From Lactobacillus sp. (lineage in GTDB: Bacteria > Bacillota > Bacilli > Lactobacillales > Lactobacillaceae): a stretch of DNA of 64,000 nt. Positions 9,536-18,010 of the stretch are shown piece after piece; the stretch's first letter is position 1; each line of letters starts with the position of its first letter. Position numbers and translations under genes: made by a program. The stretch is from assembly GCA_022483245.1 (NCBI GenBank), contig JAKVNR010000001.1:1407585-1471584 (forward strand), given 5' to 3'. A model generated the notes under the pieces. It ran no database searches, had not been told where the DNA came from, and saw only the letters and a program-made list of their open reading frames with translations.

Positions 9536-9738
9536 GCGTGTAAGAATTTTGCTTGCATTGATATAACCTTGACAAAGCAAATTACAAAAAAGAAACAATA
9601 TAACAAATTTCGAAACCTTAATTTAGACTTGTGCGACCACAAAAATAGTCAAATCTTTTATTTAATATAAAAATGATATTTGCTAACCAATAATACTGAC
9701 GATAAATTGTGTTTTATGTTCATATTTGCATATATACA

Positions 9739-9747
9739 TGTTATAAT
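9739..9747 (+). promoter_or_regulatory. Extended -10 promoter of adhesin 2
   Basis: TG at 9739-9740, one base, then TATAAT at 9742-9747; no good -35 box is visible. It lies about 50 nt before the start codon. Confidence 0.55.
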
Positions 9748-9799
9748 ATGAAGTAACAATAACTAGTGTTATATAAATACCTAGATAGAGGTGAGAAGA

Positions 9800-12700
9800 A
9801 TGAGAAAGGGAAATATAAAATATAGAAGTGGAGAAATCAAAAACCACTTTTCGATCCGCAAGTTAACTATTGGCGCATGTTCCGTCTTAATCGGTGCAAC
9901 TTTATGGATGGGCGCTGGTAATGAAACAGCTTTGGCGGACAGCAATATTGATGCAGCTGTAAGTGTTAACGCTATTCAGATGCAAAGTGAAACAACGATG
10001 AATACCACACAGGGTCTGTCAGCTACTACATCATCTGCTACAGAAACAGATTCTAAACAAACACCTGATACGTCTCTTGAATCAGCAGGTGCTGTGAGTT
10101 CAAGCGAAGTTAAAAGCGCAGATCTTAATAGCCCAGTTACCGATCATGCGAGCGCAGACCAATCTGGTGATAATGTTGAATCAAATGTGTCATCTGATAA
10201 CACTAAAGATAGTGGGGAAATACCTATCGAGCTTACGTTTCCTAAGAAAAAGGACGAACCAAAGGATCCAAATTTAAAACAAATTATGGATAAACTGCCT
10301 GAGGATCAGAGAAAGCTTTTTAATGAAGACGGACATTTAATTAATACTTCGGTCTACAACTTAGGCGATTTTTTGGAAAAGTATGCTCAAAACGTTCCTG
10401 ATGAGGTCATACAATATCTGCGTGATAATAACTTTTTTATAAATACCACTGCGCCAAAAGATGGGAAAATAGAATCAATGCAGTCAAATAGTCATTATCC
10501 AATGCAAAGATTCATTCATATTGGCGATCCAAACGTTATAGGGTATAAGTATGACATTAATCAAACGGTCCATTTTCGCCAGGTATTAAACTTTGACTAC
10601 AAAAAGTCCGAAGATTCTGGAAATATTATTTATAAATATAGTTTAACTGATACTAATTCCAAGAAAGTAGTAGTAGATCCTAAAACCGATAATGATATAT
10701 ATAAATTTCCTGTATATAAGAATGTCGAAGCGACATGGGATTACAATGTGACTACTCAAGAATACAGCAATATAAATATTAGTGATTTGCTAGGTGGAAA
10801 TAATAATAAATATGATAGTACTGCCACTTTAGATGAAGTTGAAATTCCCAAAATTCCTGGATATTACGCAACTATTGGAGTTGGCTTTGGAGCAGGATCA
10901 GGTATTGGAATAATGGATGCTGATGCCGAAACAGAGAAAGTTCCAGCAGATTATGCGGAGCCGTTTGCCCAAAGCTGGTCTTACTATGTTAATTACAGTC
11001 CGATAGAAACTAAGACAGAATACAATGAGAAAACAATTACCAGAACCATTCATTATCAGGATGAGGATGGTAACAAGGTCTGGCATCCTATTTACGGCGG
11101 TTTTTTACCAGACGTAAAACAAGAAGTAACTTTTAGTCAACCAATTAATTATTATAAGGATCCTAAGACTGGTAAGTATGTAGAATCAGGACATGGCGAT
11201 TGGACTGCTACCAACAATGCTACGTTTGATGAGTGTGAGAGTCTTGATGTTCCGGGTTACACACCAGATAAAAAATTAGTAGAATCAGAAAAAATCGACA
11301 TGAATGTGCGTGATTCTACAATAGTTGTAACTTATCGCTCTAATCCTCAAGAAGCCTTGGTTAAAGTTGTCGATGACGATAATAAGGGACAAGAACTAAA
11401 CTCATTTGACATTACCAACGGGCGTGTTAATAAACCGATTGAATTCGATGGATTTTCAGAATATGTAAATAACTTAGTCAAGAACGATGGCTATTACATT
11501 AGATATACATACGATGAAACGAATCGCGATTATTTATATGAATACGATTCATTTGGTAAATTTGATAGCGTTGACAAAAATGTCCAGAAGTTTACAGTTC
11601 ATTTAGGTCACAGAACTATCGGCGACCAAACTCAGAGCAAGGTTGTTAAGGAAATCGTCCATTATGTTGATGAAAATGGTAAGAAGCTACAAGATGACTT
11701 TACTGACGAAAAGGAATTCACAAGAACTGGTAAAAAAGATTTGGTGACTGGTAATTTCGTTGAAAGTTCAATGAGCAAGTGGAAACCTAGCTTTGAGATG
11801 TTTGGTTTAGGCAATCTAAAAATTGCTGGCTACACTGTGGATAAAACAACTATTCCTACTTATGAACAACTAAAAGTAACTGAAAAATCAAATGATTTAG
11901 AATTCACCATTAAATATAAGGCCAATGTGCAAAAGGCTATTGTTCAAATAGTTGACGATGATTCAGAGCTGGGAGCATCTAATAAAGTGAGTTTACCAGC
12001 TACTATTGAAGCTGAAGGCCAAACTTCAAACCCAATTACTTTTACCGAGCTGGATGAAAAAATGCAGGCATTGTCTTCAGCAGGTTATGAATTAAAAGCG
12101 GTTCAAGTTGGTACTGGCGATCCTAATAGCGGCATGTACATTGTTTTACCTAAAGAAATCAATTGGAACACTTTATTTGGCGAATACGACAGCAACGACA
12201 ATAATATCCAAAAATTTATCATTCATCTTGTTCATGGTAGAGAGACTAAACCAGCAAGCAAAACAGTTAGTGAAACGATCCACTATGTTTATGAGGATGG
12301 TTCTAAAGCTCATGAAGATGCAGTTCAAACTGTAAGTTTTTCTAGAAACATAGTTACTGATAAAGTGACCGAAAAGGTCATTGAAAATGAAAGCAGTAAA
12401 TGGACTCCGAATAGTCAAACTTTCGATGCGGTAGCGTCTCCAGTAATTGCTGGTTACACACCTGATTACGTTCAAATCGCTGAGAAAACTGTAGATTCAT
12501 CAGCAGAAGCCTTTGAATTTACCGTTACTTATAAAAAGAATTCTAGTTCTACTATCGTAACACCGGATCCAGATCCAGAACCTGAACCAAAGCCTAAACC
12601 AGTTGATCCTGACGATCCTGGCTATCCAACGGATCCTGATCAACCAATTCCTGATACTCCACAAGAAGATCCAACAGTGCCAGAACAGGGCAAGACAGAA

Positions 12701-12880
12701 ACTGTTAAGCGCTACGCTGATAGCAAATTACGCTTACAAAAAACTGCCAAACAAAAGCAAGCCCAAGCTGCTCTTCCACAAACTGGTGCCAAGAAGAACA
12801 ATCTTTGGTTAGCTGGCTTGAGCTTATTGACTTTAGGATTATTCGCTGGTTTCGGAGCTCACCGCAAACGCGATAATTAG
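9800..12880 (+). CDS. YSIRK-type LPXTG mucin-binding-repeat adhesin 2
   Basis: Surface protein of 1026 residues. An in-frame GTG lies at 9791, but AGAGGTGA at 9787-9794 overlaps it and fits the ATG at 9800. The signal is HFSIRKLTIGACSVLIG with cleavage after ALA. A Ser/Thr-rich linker and a unique N-terminal domain are followed by alternating modules: MucBP-type (about 11035-11340), Mub B2-like (11350-11620), MucBP-type (11640-11925), B2-like (11935-12250) and MucBP-type (12262-12535). The three MucBP units share IHYxxEDGxK and AGYTPD-like signatures. A Pro/Asp/Glu wall spacer and LPQTGAKKNN anchor end the protein. The anchor and stop-codon context nearly match adhesin 1. Mucus adhesion is the expected role of Mub repeats. 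Confidence 0.92.
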   Translation: MRKGNIKYRSGEIKNHFSIRKLTIGACSVLIGATLWMGAGNETALADSNIDAAVSVNAIQMQSETTMNTTQGLSATTSSATETDSKQTPDTSLESAGAVSSSEVKSADLNSPVTDHASADQSGDNVESNVSSDNTKDSGEIPIELTFPKKKDEPKDPNLKQIMDKLPEDQRKLFNEDGHLINTSVYNLGDFLEKYAQNVPDEVIQYLRDNNFFINTTAPKDGKIESMQSNSHYPMQRFIHIGDPNVIGYKYDINQTVHFRQVLNFDYKKSEDSGNIIYKYSLTDTNSKKVVVDPKTDNDIYKFPVYKNVEATWDYNVTTQEYSNINISDLLGGNNNKYDSTATLDEVEIPKIPGYYATIGVGFGAGSGIGIMDADAETEKVPADYAEPFAQSWSYYVNYSPIETKTEYNEKTITRTIHYQDEDGNKVWHPIYGGFLPDVKQEVTFSQPINYYKDPKTGKYVESGHGDWTATNNATFDECESLDVPGYTPDKKLVESEKIDMNVRDSTIVVTYRSNPQEALVKVVDDDNKGQELNSFDITNGRVNKPIEFDGFSEYVNNLVKNDGYYIRYTYDETNRDYLYEYDSFGKFDSVDKNVQKFTVHLGHRTIGDQTQSKVVKEIVHYVDENGKKLQDDFTDEKEFTRTGKKDLVTGNFVESSMSKWKPSFEMFGLGNLKIAGYTVDKTTIPTYEQLKVTEKSNDLEFTIKYKANVQKAIVQIVDDDSELGASNKVSLPATIEAEGQTSNPITFTELDEKMQALSSAGYELKAVQVGTGDPNSGMYIVLPKEINWNTLFGEYDSNDNNIQKFIIHLVHGRETKPASKTVSETIHYVYEDGSKAHEDAVQTVSFSRNIVTDKVTEKVIENESSKWTPNSQTFDAVASPVIAGYTPDYVQIAEKTVDSSAEAFEFTVTYKKNSSSTIVTPDPDPEPEPKPKPVDPDDPGYPTDPDQPIPDTPQEDPTVPEQGKTETVKRYADSKLRLQKTAKQKQAQAALPQTGAKKNNLWLAGLSLLTLGLFAGFGAHRKRDN

Positions 12881-12906
12881 TTTTAAATTGAATTTTATTT
12901 TAATTG

Positions 12907-12933
12907 ACATCCCTAATTTTAGGGATGTTTTTT
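12907..12933 (+). terminator. Terminator of adhesin 2
   Basis: ACATCCCT (12907-12914) pairs with AGGGATGT (12921-12928), followed by a T run. Core sequence resembles the adhesin-1 terminator. Confidence 0.85.
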
Positions 12934-12942
12934 GTTTGCTAA

Positions 12943-13074
12943 GATTTTGCAAATGATAGAGTGATCGTCAGAGATTATATAACGTCTGCCTCTAATGCTG
13001 TAATTCCAACTGTAATTATTGAAAATAATGAGATATATCTTGGTAGTGTTATAGATTTGTTTTTGCCTCTGTGA
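12943..13074 (+). pseudogene. Possible remnant of an unidentified gene
   Basis: An open frame with no ATG; the only start candidate is GTG at 12961, which has no ribosome site. From there it reads 37 residues including TSASNAVIPT and NEIYLGSVIDLF, a protein-like composition with ordinary codon use, before TGA. No family is recognised. It could be the tail of a gene displaced when the adhesins duplicated, or chance. Confidence 0.25.
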
Positions 13075-13129
13075 TGAAATTGCAGCTGCGTTAATAAAAC
13101 ATTGTCAAAATAATTCAATGATATATATA

Positions 13130-13158
13130 TTGACATATGTTATTTAAAGAACTACATT
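13130..13158 (+). promoter_or_regulatory. Promoter of adhesin 3
   Basis: TTGACA (13130-13135) and TACATT (13153-13158) with 17-nt spacing. The -10 lies within the inverted repeat CTACATT-AGA-AATGTAG (13152-13168), which could be an operator or a 5' hairpin. Confidence 0.6.
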
Positions 13159-13239
13159 AGAAATGTAGAGAGATTAAAAAACGATATTTAATTACATAAA
13201 AATAACAAGCAAATGATGGAAACAGAAGAGGCAACAAAA

Positions 13240-15573
13240 ATGAAACGTCAGGATCATAAACTTAACGTCGGGGAAGTTCAAAATCATTTTTCAATTAGAA
13301 AGTTGAGCGTAGGCGTTTGTTCAGTGTTATTAGCAGCAACAATGTGGACTGTTGGCAATTCACAAGTAGCTCATGCGGATACAACCACTAAAACAGCTAC
13401 AGTAGTTCAATCTCATCAAGAAGTTCCAGCAGCAGCTGATGAGTCTAAGGAAGTTGCAGTTTCAAAAGAAGCAGCAAAGTCATCCGCTGAATCTAATTCT
13501 CAAACAGAACAAGCAGATACAAATGCAGAAACTTCAAATGAAAGTTTATCTTCAAAAGATACAGCTCCAGAATCATCGAAGGGTTCTGAAACCTCTGCAC
13601 CTACTGATACTCAAAAGCCAGCTGTTGAAGGTGAAGAAAAGAAGCAAGATAAAACAGAAGAAACAACCAATGGTGTTTCTCAACAAGTCGTTGAGGGTGA
13701 AGAGCCAGATTTGGGTCAATTTGATTTGACGACTGATTTCTTAAGAGATCACGGCATCAGCGTTGAAGGTGCCTTTGATTCAAATGATCCAGATTCACCT
13801 AAATTAACTTGGGTTAATAAGCCAGATGTTTCTAAAGTCGGAACAACCACAGGCACGGCAAAATTGACTTACGTTGATCCCTCTGCTGAACCTGATGAAA
13901 ATGGTAATTATCCTACTAAGAGCGTTTTAGTAAATATCAAATATAATGTCAGAGCTGGTAAAAAGAAGTCTGATGACGGAGTTCGTAACACCTTAACCTA
14001 CGTCGATCAGGATGATAATGATGTTGTTGCCTCCTACACCTGGATTGGTAAGAAAGCCGAGAATGAATATTCTGATCCAGTATTTGCTATTCCAAGTGGT
14101 ACTACTACCGAATATGATGAAGCAGTAAAATCACTTGGTTACATAATTGATCAAAGCAGCAGTCGCAGTAATGATGTTGCATATTTTGGAACTAAAGATG
14201 TAACACAGATTGTACCTGTTAAGAAGATTTCGAATTCCGATCAGCCAATCACTGTTGGCCAAGCAGAAGAACAAGGCGAGTGGAGCAGAGGCGGCTGGAT
14301 GTATCCAGACGGCTACAATAATCTCGGATATATTGATGGCAATAACTACATCGTTAATCCGGCTGATGTGATTGCTAACACAGGCTCTCTTCCAGCCGGG
14401 ACGAAGATTAGTTGGAAAGTTGATCCAACTTATAGTTTCACCATTGATAGCGATGACCCGAGAGGCAATGTTAACAGCGTTGATCATCTGCCGACTAACG
14501 ATCCGATTGTTATGATTGAAGAACCTGGGAAAGATCCAATCTTAATTACACTTACAGATGCGGATAAAGAAGTTATTGCCTTGCCTGCTTACGGTGAAGG
14601 CTATCCTCAATGGGGTAATGCTGAAACCACCATTTCTGCTGATCCTAACAGTGTTAGTCCACTGAACTTCCTTTTTAACAAGGATGCTTTATTGAGGGCT
14701 CTTAGTTCAGAAGGCGAGAACGACAGTAATGTGTCAGATGCAGTTAAGGCATACTTCCTTAATGAAGCAAACTGGACTTGGGAAGTACAACCAGATCTCT
14801 CACATCCGGGCTATACTGTAGGCTATGCGAAGTTTGTGGCTCCAAATGATGGTCCAGATAGTGTAAGTGCTGCTTCAACTTCAACTTCCAATCTAACTGC
14901 TGAAGATATACAAACTCTTACTGATATGGCACAAGGAATGGGCTACTCTCACGGTTTCATGATCCATGTTCTACCAAATACTACTTCTGAAAGCCAAACT
15001 AAGACTAGAACGATCATTGTCACTGATCCTGATGGTACACAAAACACTATTGAGCAAACTGTAACTTTCACTGAAACTAGTACACAAACTTTGGCTGATG
15101 GTCCTGTTGAGACTACTTGGAATCAAACCTCGGGGCAATGGGATGCATACACCGCTCCTGAAATTCCTGGCTACACTGCTTTAGGTTCTCCAGTGAAAGC
15201 AGAAACTGTCACCCTTGAGACTAATGATCAAACCGTTTACATCACCTACGTTTCAGATGAAGACCCGCAACCAACAACACCAACAGTTAAGGAAGAAGAC
15301 AAGCATACTGATTCGGATAAGCCAGCTGAAAATGATCCTGTTAAAACCCCTGAAAAGAAATCAGCCAAGGAAGAAGTCGCTAAGAAGAACTTAGCCGCTC
15401 CTGCAAAATTGACTAGCGTCAAAACTACGCCAGCAGCTGTCAAGACTAACCAAAAGGTTGCTTTGCCTCAAACTGGCGCCAAGAAGAGCTCAGTTTTAGC
15501 AATTGGCTTAGGTTTGATTGGCTTAGCATTAACTGCCATGTTCTCCTCTGTTCTTAACCGTAAAAGACAGTAA
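13240..15573 (+). CDS. YSIRK-type LPXTG adhesin 3 with Rib-like and MucBP-like modules
   Basis: Surface protein of 777 residues. The ATG at 13240 is preferred over 13213 because AGAAGAGG at 13224-13231 precedes it. The signal HFSIRKLSVGVCSVLLA is cleaved near HADT. A long Ser/Glu/Lys-rich linker is followed by a Rib/alpha-like module (about residues 170-245, with WVNKPDVSKVGTTTGTAKL), a unique central domain, and one MucBP-like repeat (TRTIIVTDPDGTQNT to YITYVS). The C-terminus has a Lys-rich spacer and LPQTGAKKSS plus hydrophobic tail and RKRQ. The anchor differs more from adhesins 1 and 2 than those do from each other, so this copy is older or of separate origin. Adhesion is inferred. Confidence 0.9.
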   Translation: MKRQDHKLNVGEVQNHFSIRKLSVGVCSVLLAATMWTVGNSQVAHADTTTKTATVVQSHQEVPAAADESKEVAVSKEAAKSSAESNSQTEQADTNAETSNESLSSKDTAPESSKGSETSAPTDTQKPAVEGEEKKQDKTEETTNGVSQQVVEGEEPDLGQFDLTTDFLRDHGISVEGAFDSNDPDSPKLTWVNKPDVSKVGTTTGTAKLTYVDPSAEPDENGNYPTKSVLVNIKYNVRAGKKKSDDGVRNTLTYVDQDDNDVVASYTWIGKKAENEYSDPVFAIPSGTTTEYDEAVKSLGYIIDQSSSRSNDVAYFGTKDVTQIVPVKKISNSDQPITVGQAEEQGEWSRGGWMYPDGYNNLGYIDGNNYIVNPADVIANTGSLPAGTKISWKVDPTYSFTIDSDDPRGNVNSVDHLPTNDPIVMIEEPGKDPILITLTDADKEVIALPAYGEGYPQWGNAETTISADPNSVSPLNFLFNKDALLRALSSEGENDSNVSDAVKAYFLNEANWTWEVQPDLSHPGYTVGYAKFVAPNDGPDSVSAASTSTSNLTAEDIQTLTDMAQGMGYSHGFMIHVLPNTTSESQTKTRTIIVTDPDGTQNTIEQTVTFTETSTQTLADGPVETTWNQTSGQWDAYTAPEIPGYTALGSPVKAETVTLETNDQTVYITYVSDEDPQPTTPTVKEEDKHTDSDKPAENDPVKTPEKKSAKEEVAKKNLAAPAKLTSVKTTPAAVKTNQKVALPQTGAKKSSVLAIGLGLIGLALTAMFSSVLNRKRQ

Positions 15574-15612
15574 AATAATCAATAATTTATAACTTATAAT
15601 TTATATAAAAAT

Positions 15613-15655
15613 CTCATAATCGTTAGACCTAGTTCTAGCGGTTATGAGTTTTTTA
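15613..15655 (+). terminator. Terminator of adhesin 3
   Basis: A 15-bp stem (15613-15627 with 15634-15648, two wobble pairs) followed by TTTTTT. Confidence 0.93.
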
Positions 15656-15804
15656 TTTTTCTGCCTAGCTAATAATGGCGCATGCTTTAAGCGTTGATAT
15701 AGGAATTTGTTGAAAAATCCTCGCAGATTTACTTGCAGAAATTTCTCAAAAGATTAACTTAGTAGTTGCCTGATAAATTACGCAACGAACTTAAGGAGTT
15801 AATA

Positions 15805-16434
15805 ATGAAGAAAAATTACGTAGCAATGGCGATCGGCCTGCCCGTGACGCTGATTCTAATGCTGTCTGTCATGCTGCAGGCTGGCTGGATTGGCAGTTTT
15901 GATCGCTTTTTCCAGCACAGCACGCAGCTGGTGCCGAACTTGCAGGATTTAATGCTGAAAATTACGGCTTTAGCGTCACCGAAAATGAATTTAGTTTGGA
16001 TGGCGTTAATTGCAGTTATTTTGTGGATTAAAAATCAGCGCCCGCTAGCCCTGAACATTGTGCTGCTCTTAATCAGTGTTGACGCTGTTGGTTTGGTGAT
16101 TAAACACGTTGTCAAACGCGCCCGCCCAGTTCAGCATTTAACAATTGACGATGGCTACAGTTTTCCAAGCGGCCATGTGCTAGGGATGGCGACAATTGTC
16201 TTATGGCTGATCTTGATTTTGGTGCCAATTATCATTCAAAGTCAGACCACGAGAACTTGGGTTGATATTTTGCTGGTTGTTGGGCTGCTGGTGGTCATGG
16301 TGTCCAGAGTGTATGTTTACGCGCACTATCCAAGCGATGTCTGCGGATCTGTGGCAGTTGCTACGATGTGGTTTGGCATCTTTGAATGGGCTTGGAGAAA
16401 GCTGACGCCGCGCACGAAGAAAAATGATTTTTAA
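15805..16434 (+). CDS. PAP2-family membrane phosphatase
   Basis: Integral membrane phosphatase of 209 residues that likely dephosphorylates a lipid phosphate such as undecaprenyl pyrophosphate or phosphatidic acid on the outer face. The three PAP2 motifs are present: KHVVKRARP, SFPSGH and SRVYVYAHYPSD. Several hydrophobic helices surround them. The ATG at 15805 follows TTAAGGAG; an in-frame TTG further upstream has no such site. It stands alone between terminators. Substrate is not determinable. Confidence 0.92.
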   Translation: MKKNYVAMAIGLPVTLILMLSVMLQAGWIGSFDRFFQHSTQLVPNLQDLMLKITALASPKMNLVWMALIAVILWIKNQRPLALNIVLLLISVDAVGLVIKHVVKRARPVQHLTIDDGYSFPSGHVLGMATIVLWLILILVPIIIQSQTTRTWVDILLVVGLLVVMVSRVYVYAHYPSDVCGSVAVATMWFGIFEWAWRKLTPRTKKNDF

Positions 16435-16438
16435 AAGA

Positions 16439-16467
16439 AACTGCATAGTGAAGACTATGCAGTTTTT
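16439..16467 (+). terminator. Terminator after PAP2 gene
   Basis: AACTGCATAGT (16439-16449) and ACTATGCAGTT (16454-16464), loop GAAG, then T run. Confidence 0.93.
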
Positions 16468-16537
16468 TGATTTAAAAAAGCTGGTTATGCATTTTTTTGC
16501 GTATTTAATTAATGAGCAGGTAGAATAGGAGGAAAAG

Positions 16538-16828
16538 ATGATTTTTACAGTAAAAACAGGTGGGAATATGCTGTACCCCTACATGGAATTGCCAAACAAA
16601 ATAATCATTACTCATTCAGAAGTAAAAAAAGACAATTCAGTTCTGCTTAATTTTGAACAGCCGTGTGATCATGGATTTCGTGAAGCGAGAATGTCTTTGC
16701 CATCATACCAGTGGTTGTACAATGAAGGCTTTGATGATGAACAAATTCAGTTTTTTGATACTTTTGCTCATCATAATGGTGCGGTTATTTACAAATATGC
16801 TCGCTTAGGCGGAATTGCTAATGCCTAG
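16538..16828 (+). CDS. Small protein resembling DUF2442
   Basis: A 96-residue soluble protein. The pattern LLNFEQP, then a basic/hydrophobic strand, then DTFAHHNGAVIYKYARLGGIA near the end resembles DUF2442 proteins, which are usually encoded next to DUF4160 partners, as here. RBS AGGAGG lies 5 nt before the ATG. It overlaps the next gene by 8 nt. Similarity is modest and the role is unknown; pairs of this kind are often listed as toxin-antitoxin-like, but activity is not shown by the sequence. Confidence 0.5.
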   Translation: MIFTVKTGGNMLYPYMELPNKIIITHSEVKKDNSVLLNFEQPCDHGFREARMSLPSYQWLYNEGFDDEQIQFFDTFAHHNGAVIYKYARLGGIANA

Positions 16829-17099
16829 TTTGTTTAGTACCTTTGGATATCAAATTTATTTTTGGTCCAATGAAAATAATGAACCAATCCACGTCCATGT
16901 TTCAAAAGGCAAGCCAAGTCAACATGCGACTAAGTTTTGGCTAACACGTAATGGTGGGTGTGTATTAGCTAGTAACGGCAGCAAAATAAGTAGCAAAGAT
17001 CTAAATAAGTTAACAGACGTAATTACTGCTCAATATGACTATATTTGCCAAAGTTGGTCTATCTATTTTGATGATCAAAATATACATTTTTACATGTAG
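16821..17099 (+). CDS. DUF4160-family protein
   Basis: A 92-residue protein starting MPSLFSTFGYQIYFWSNE. The N-terminal short hydrophobic strand followed by EPIHVHVSKGKPS matches the DUF4160 signature (xxPPHFHAxYG-type histidine cluster). The ATG at 16821, preceded by AGGCGGA, gives the usual family N-terminus MPxxxxF; a TTG two codons upstream is less likely. Translationally coupled to the preceding DUF2442-like gene. Biochemical role unknown. Confidence 0.68.
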   Translation: MPSLFSTFGYQIYFWSNENNEPIHVHVSKGKPSQHATKFWLTRNGGCVLASNGSKISSKDLNKLTDVITAQYDYICQSWSIYFDDQNIHFYM

Positions 17100-17104
17100 T
17101 ATTT

Positions 17105-17136
17105 ATACTCTCAGCTAATTAGTTGAGAGTATTTTT
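17105..17136 (+). terminator. Terminator of the DUF2442/DUF4160-like pair
   Basis: ATACTCTCA (17105-17113) pairs with TGAGAGTAT (17124-17132), then TTTTT. Confidence 0.85.
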
Positions 17137-17169
17137 ATGCAAATATTTGCGACTATATGTAAAATATAT

Positions 17170-17197
17170 TTGACATAATGTCTATTTTAAATATAAT
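17170..17197 (+). promoter_or_regulatory. Promoter of membrane protein/HTH pair
   Basis: TTGACA (17170-17175) and TATAAT (17192-17197), both consensus, 16 nt apart. Confidence 0.78.
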
Positions 17198-17232
17198 AAA
17201 ATCAAATCGATGAAGCATTAGGAGGAGCAATA

Positions 17233-17718
17233 ATGAGCAACACGATTTTTTGGGCGATTTTGCTGACCTGCCTTTTAGCCATGGGAGCTGCTATTTACTA
17301 CGCCAGCAAAAAGCGGAAATTTGACGAACGGCAAGAAATGATTCGTCTGCGCAGCTACAAATACGGCTTTTCAACGATGGCGATTCTGGCAGTGATTATC
17401 TTATTTTTGTCAGAATTTATTAAAATTCCAATTGCACTGGCCATTATTATTCCGCTGGTTGCCAGTTTGTGGGTCATGTGCATTTATGATATTTTGCATT
17501 CAGCCTACTTTGGCTTTAACGAGAAAAACACTAAAGTGACCAACTGGTTAACGATTGTTTGGGGACTGTGGATTATTTTGGACCCAATTACGGAAGGACA
17601 AGCAATCCTCTCGTGGGAAGGAATCGCTACCTTGGTAGTTGGCCTCTTTTTAATTTCGATCTCGATCCTGAGCTTATACCAGCTTCACCGTGAACACAAA
17701 GAAGATGCTGCTAAATGA
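17233..17718 (+). CDS. Four-helix membrane protein paired with HTH regulator
   Basis: 161 residues with hydrophobic segments at about 5-25, 45-65, 68-90 and 105-150, separated by a basic loop (KKRKFDERQEMIRLRSYKYG). The DERQ motif before a transmembrane segment is typical of small membrane proteins co-encoded with YozG/Cro-type regulators in Firmicutes. RBS AGGAGG precedes the start. The last 4 nt overlap the HTH gene (ATGA). Function unknown; sensing of a membrane signal by the pair is speculative. Confidence 0.75.
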   Translation: MSNTIFWAILLTCLLAMGAAIYYASKKRKFDERQEMIRLRSYKYGFSTMAILAVIILFLSEFIKIPIALAIIIPLVASLWVMCIYDILHSAYFGFNEKNTKVTNWLTIVWGLWIILDPITEGQAILSWEGIATLVVGLFLISISILSLYQLHREHKEDAAK

Positions 17719-17912
17719 AAAATTTGAAAATGAAGGCGGCACGGGCTGGCAAGGATCTCTCGCAGCAAGAATTAGCTGATCAGATTGATGTTTCGAGGCA
17801 AACGATTTCGGCGATTGAAAAGGGCAATTATAATCCATCGATTAATCTGTGCATCAAAATTTGCCAAGCGCTCGATCGCACGCTGGATGATTTGTTTTGG
17901 CCAGATGAATAA
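17715..17912 (+). CDS. Small XRE-family HTH regulator
   Basis: 65 residues consisting almost entirely of one Cro/CI helix-turn-helix: SQQELADQIDVSRQTISAIEKGNYNPS. No effector domain. ATGA overlap with the membrane protein gene means the two are co-translated and probably function together, likely with autoregulation. Confidence 0.9.
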   Translation: MKNLKMKAARAGKDLSQQELADQIDVSRQTISAIEKGNYNPSINLCIKICQALDRTLDDLFWPDE

Positions 17913-17945
17913 TTAAACGGAAGATTCTAATGTCGGTTTAAATGT

Positions 17946-17974
17946 TTGAAATCATTTTTAGTAGTCATTATGAT
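17946..17974 (+). promoter_or_regulatory. Promoter of aldo/keto reductase
   Basis: TTGAAA (17946-17951) and TATGAT (17969-17974) with 17-nt spacing. Confidence 0.6.
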
Positions 17975-18010
17975 TAAATTAACTTACTAAAAGTTAGAAA
18001 GGACTTACAA

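Larger units (their letters stand above)
9484..9799. other. Intergenic region between adhesins 1 and 2
   Basis: Very AT-rich. It holds the adhesin-1 terminator, then about 200 nt with no convincing coding frame, and the extended -10 promoter of adhesin 2. I see no RNA gene. Confidence 0.6.
12881..13239. other. Intergenic region between adhesins 2 and 3
   Basis: Contains the adhesin-2 terminator, a short open frame that looks like a gene remnant (12943-13074), and the adhesin-3 promoter with an overlapping inverted repeat. The rest is AT-rich without recognisable features. Confidence 0.6.
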
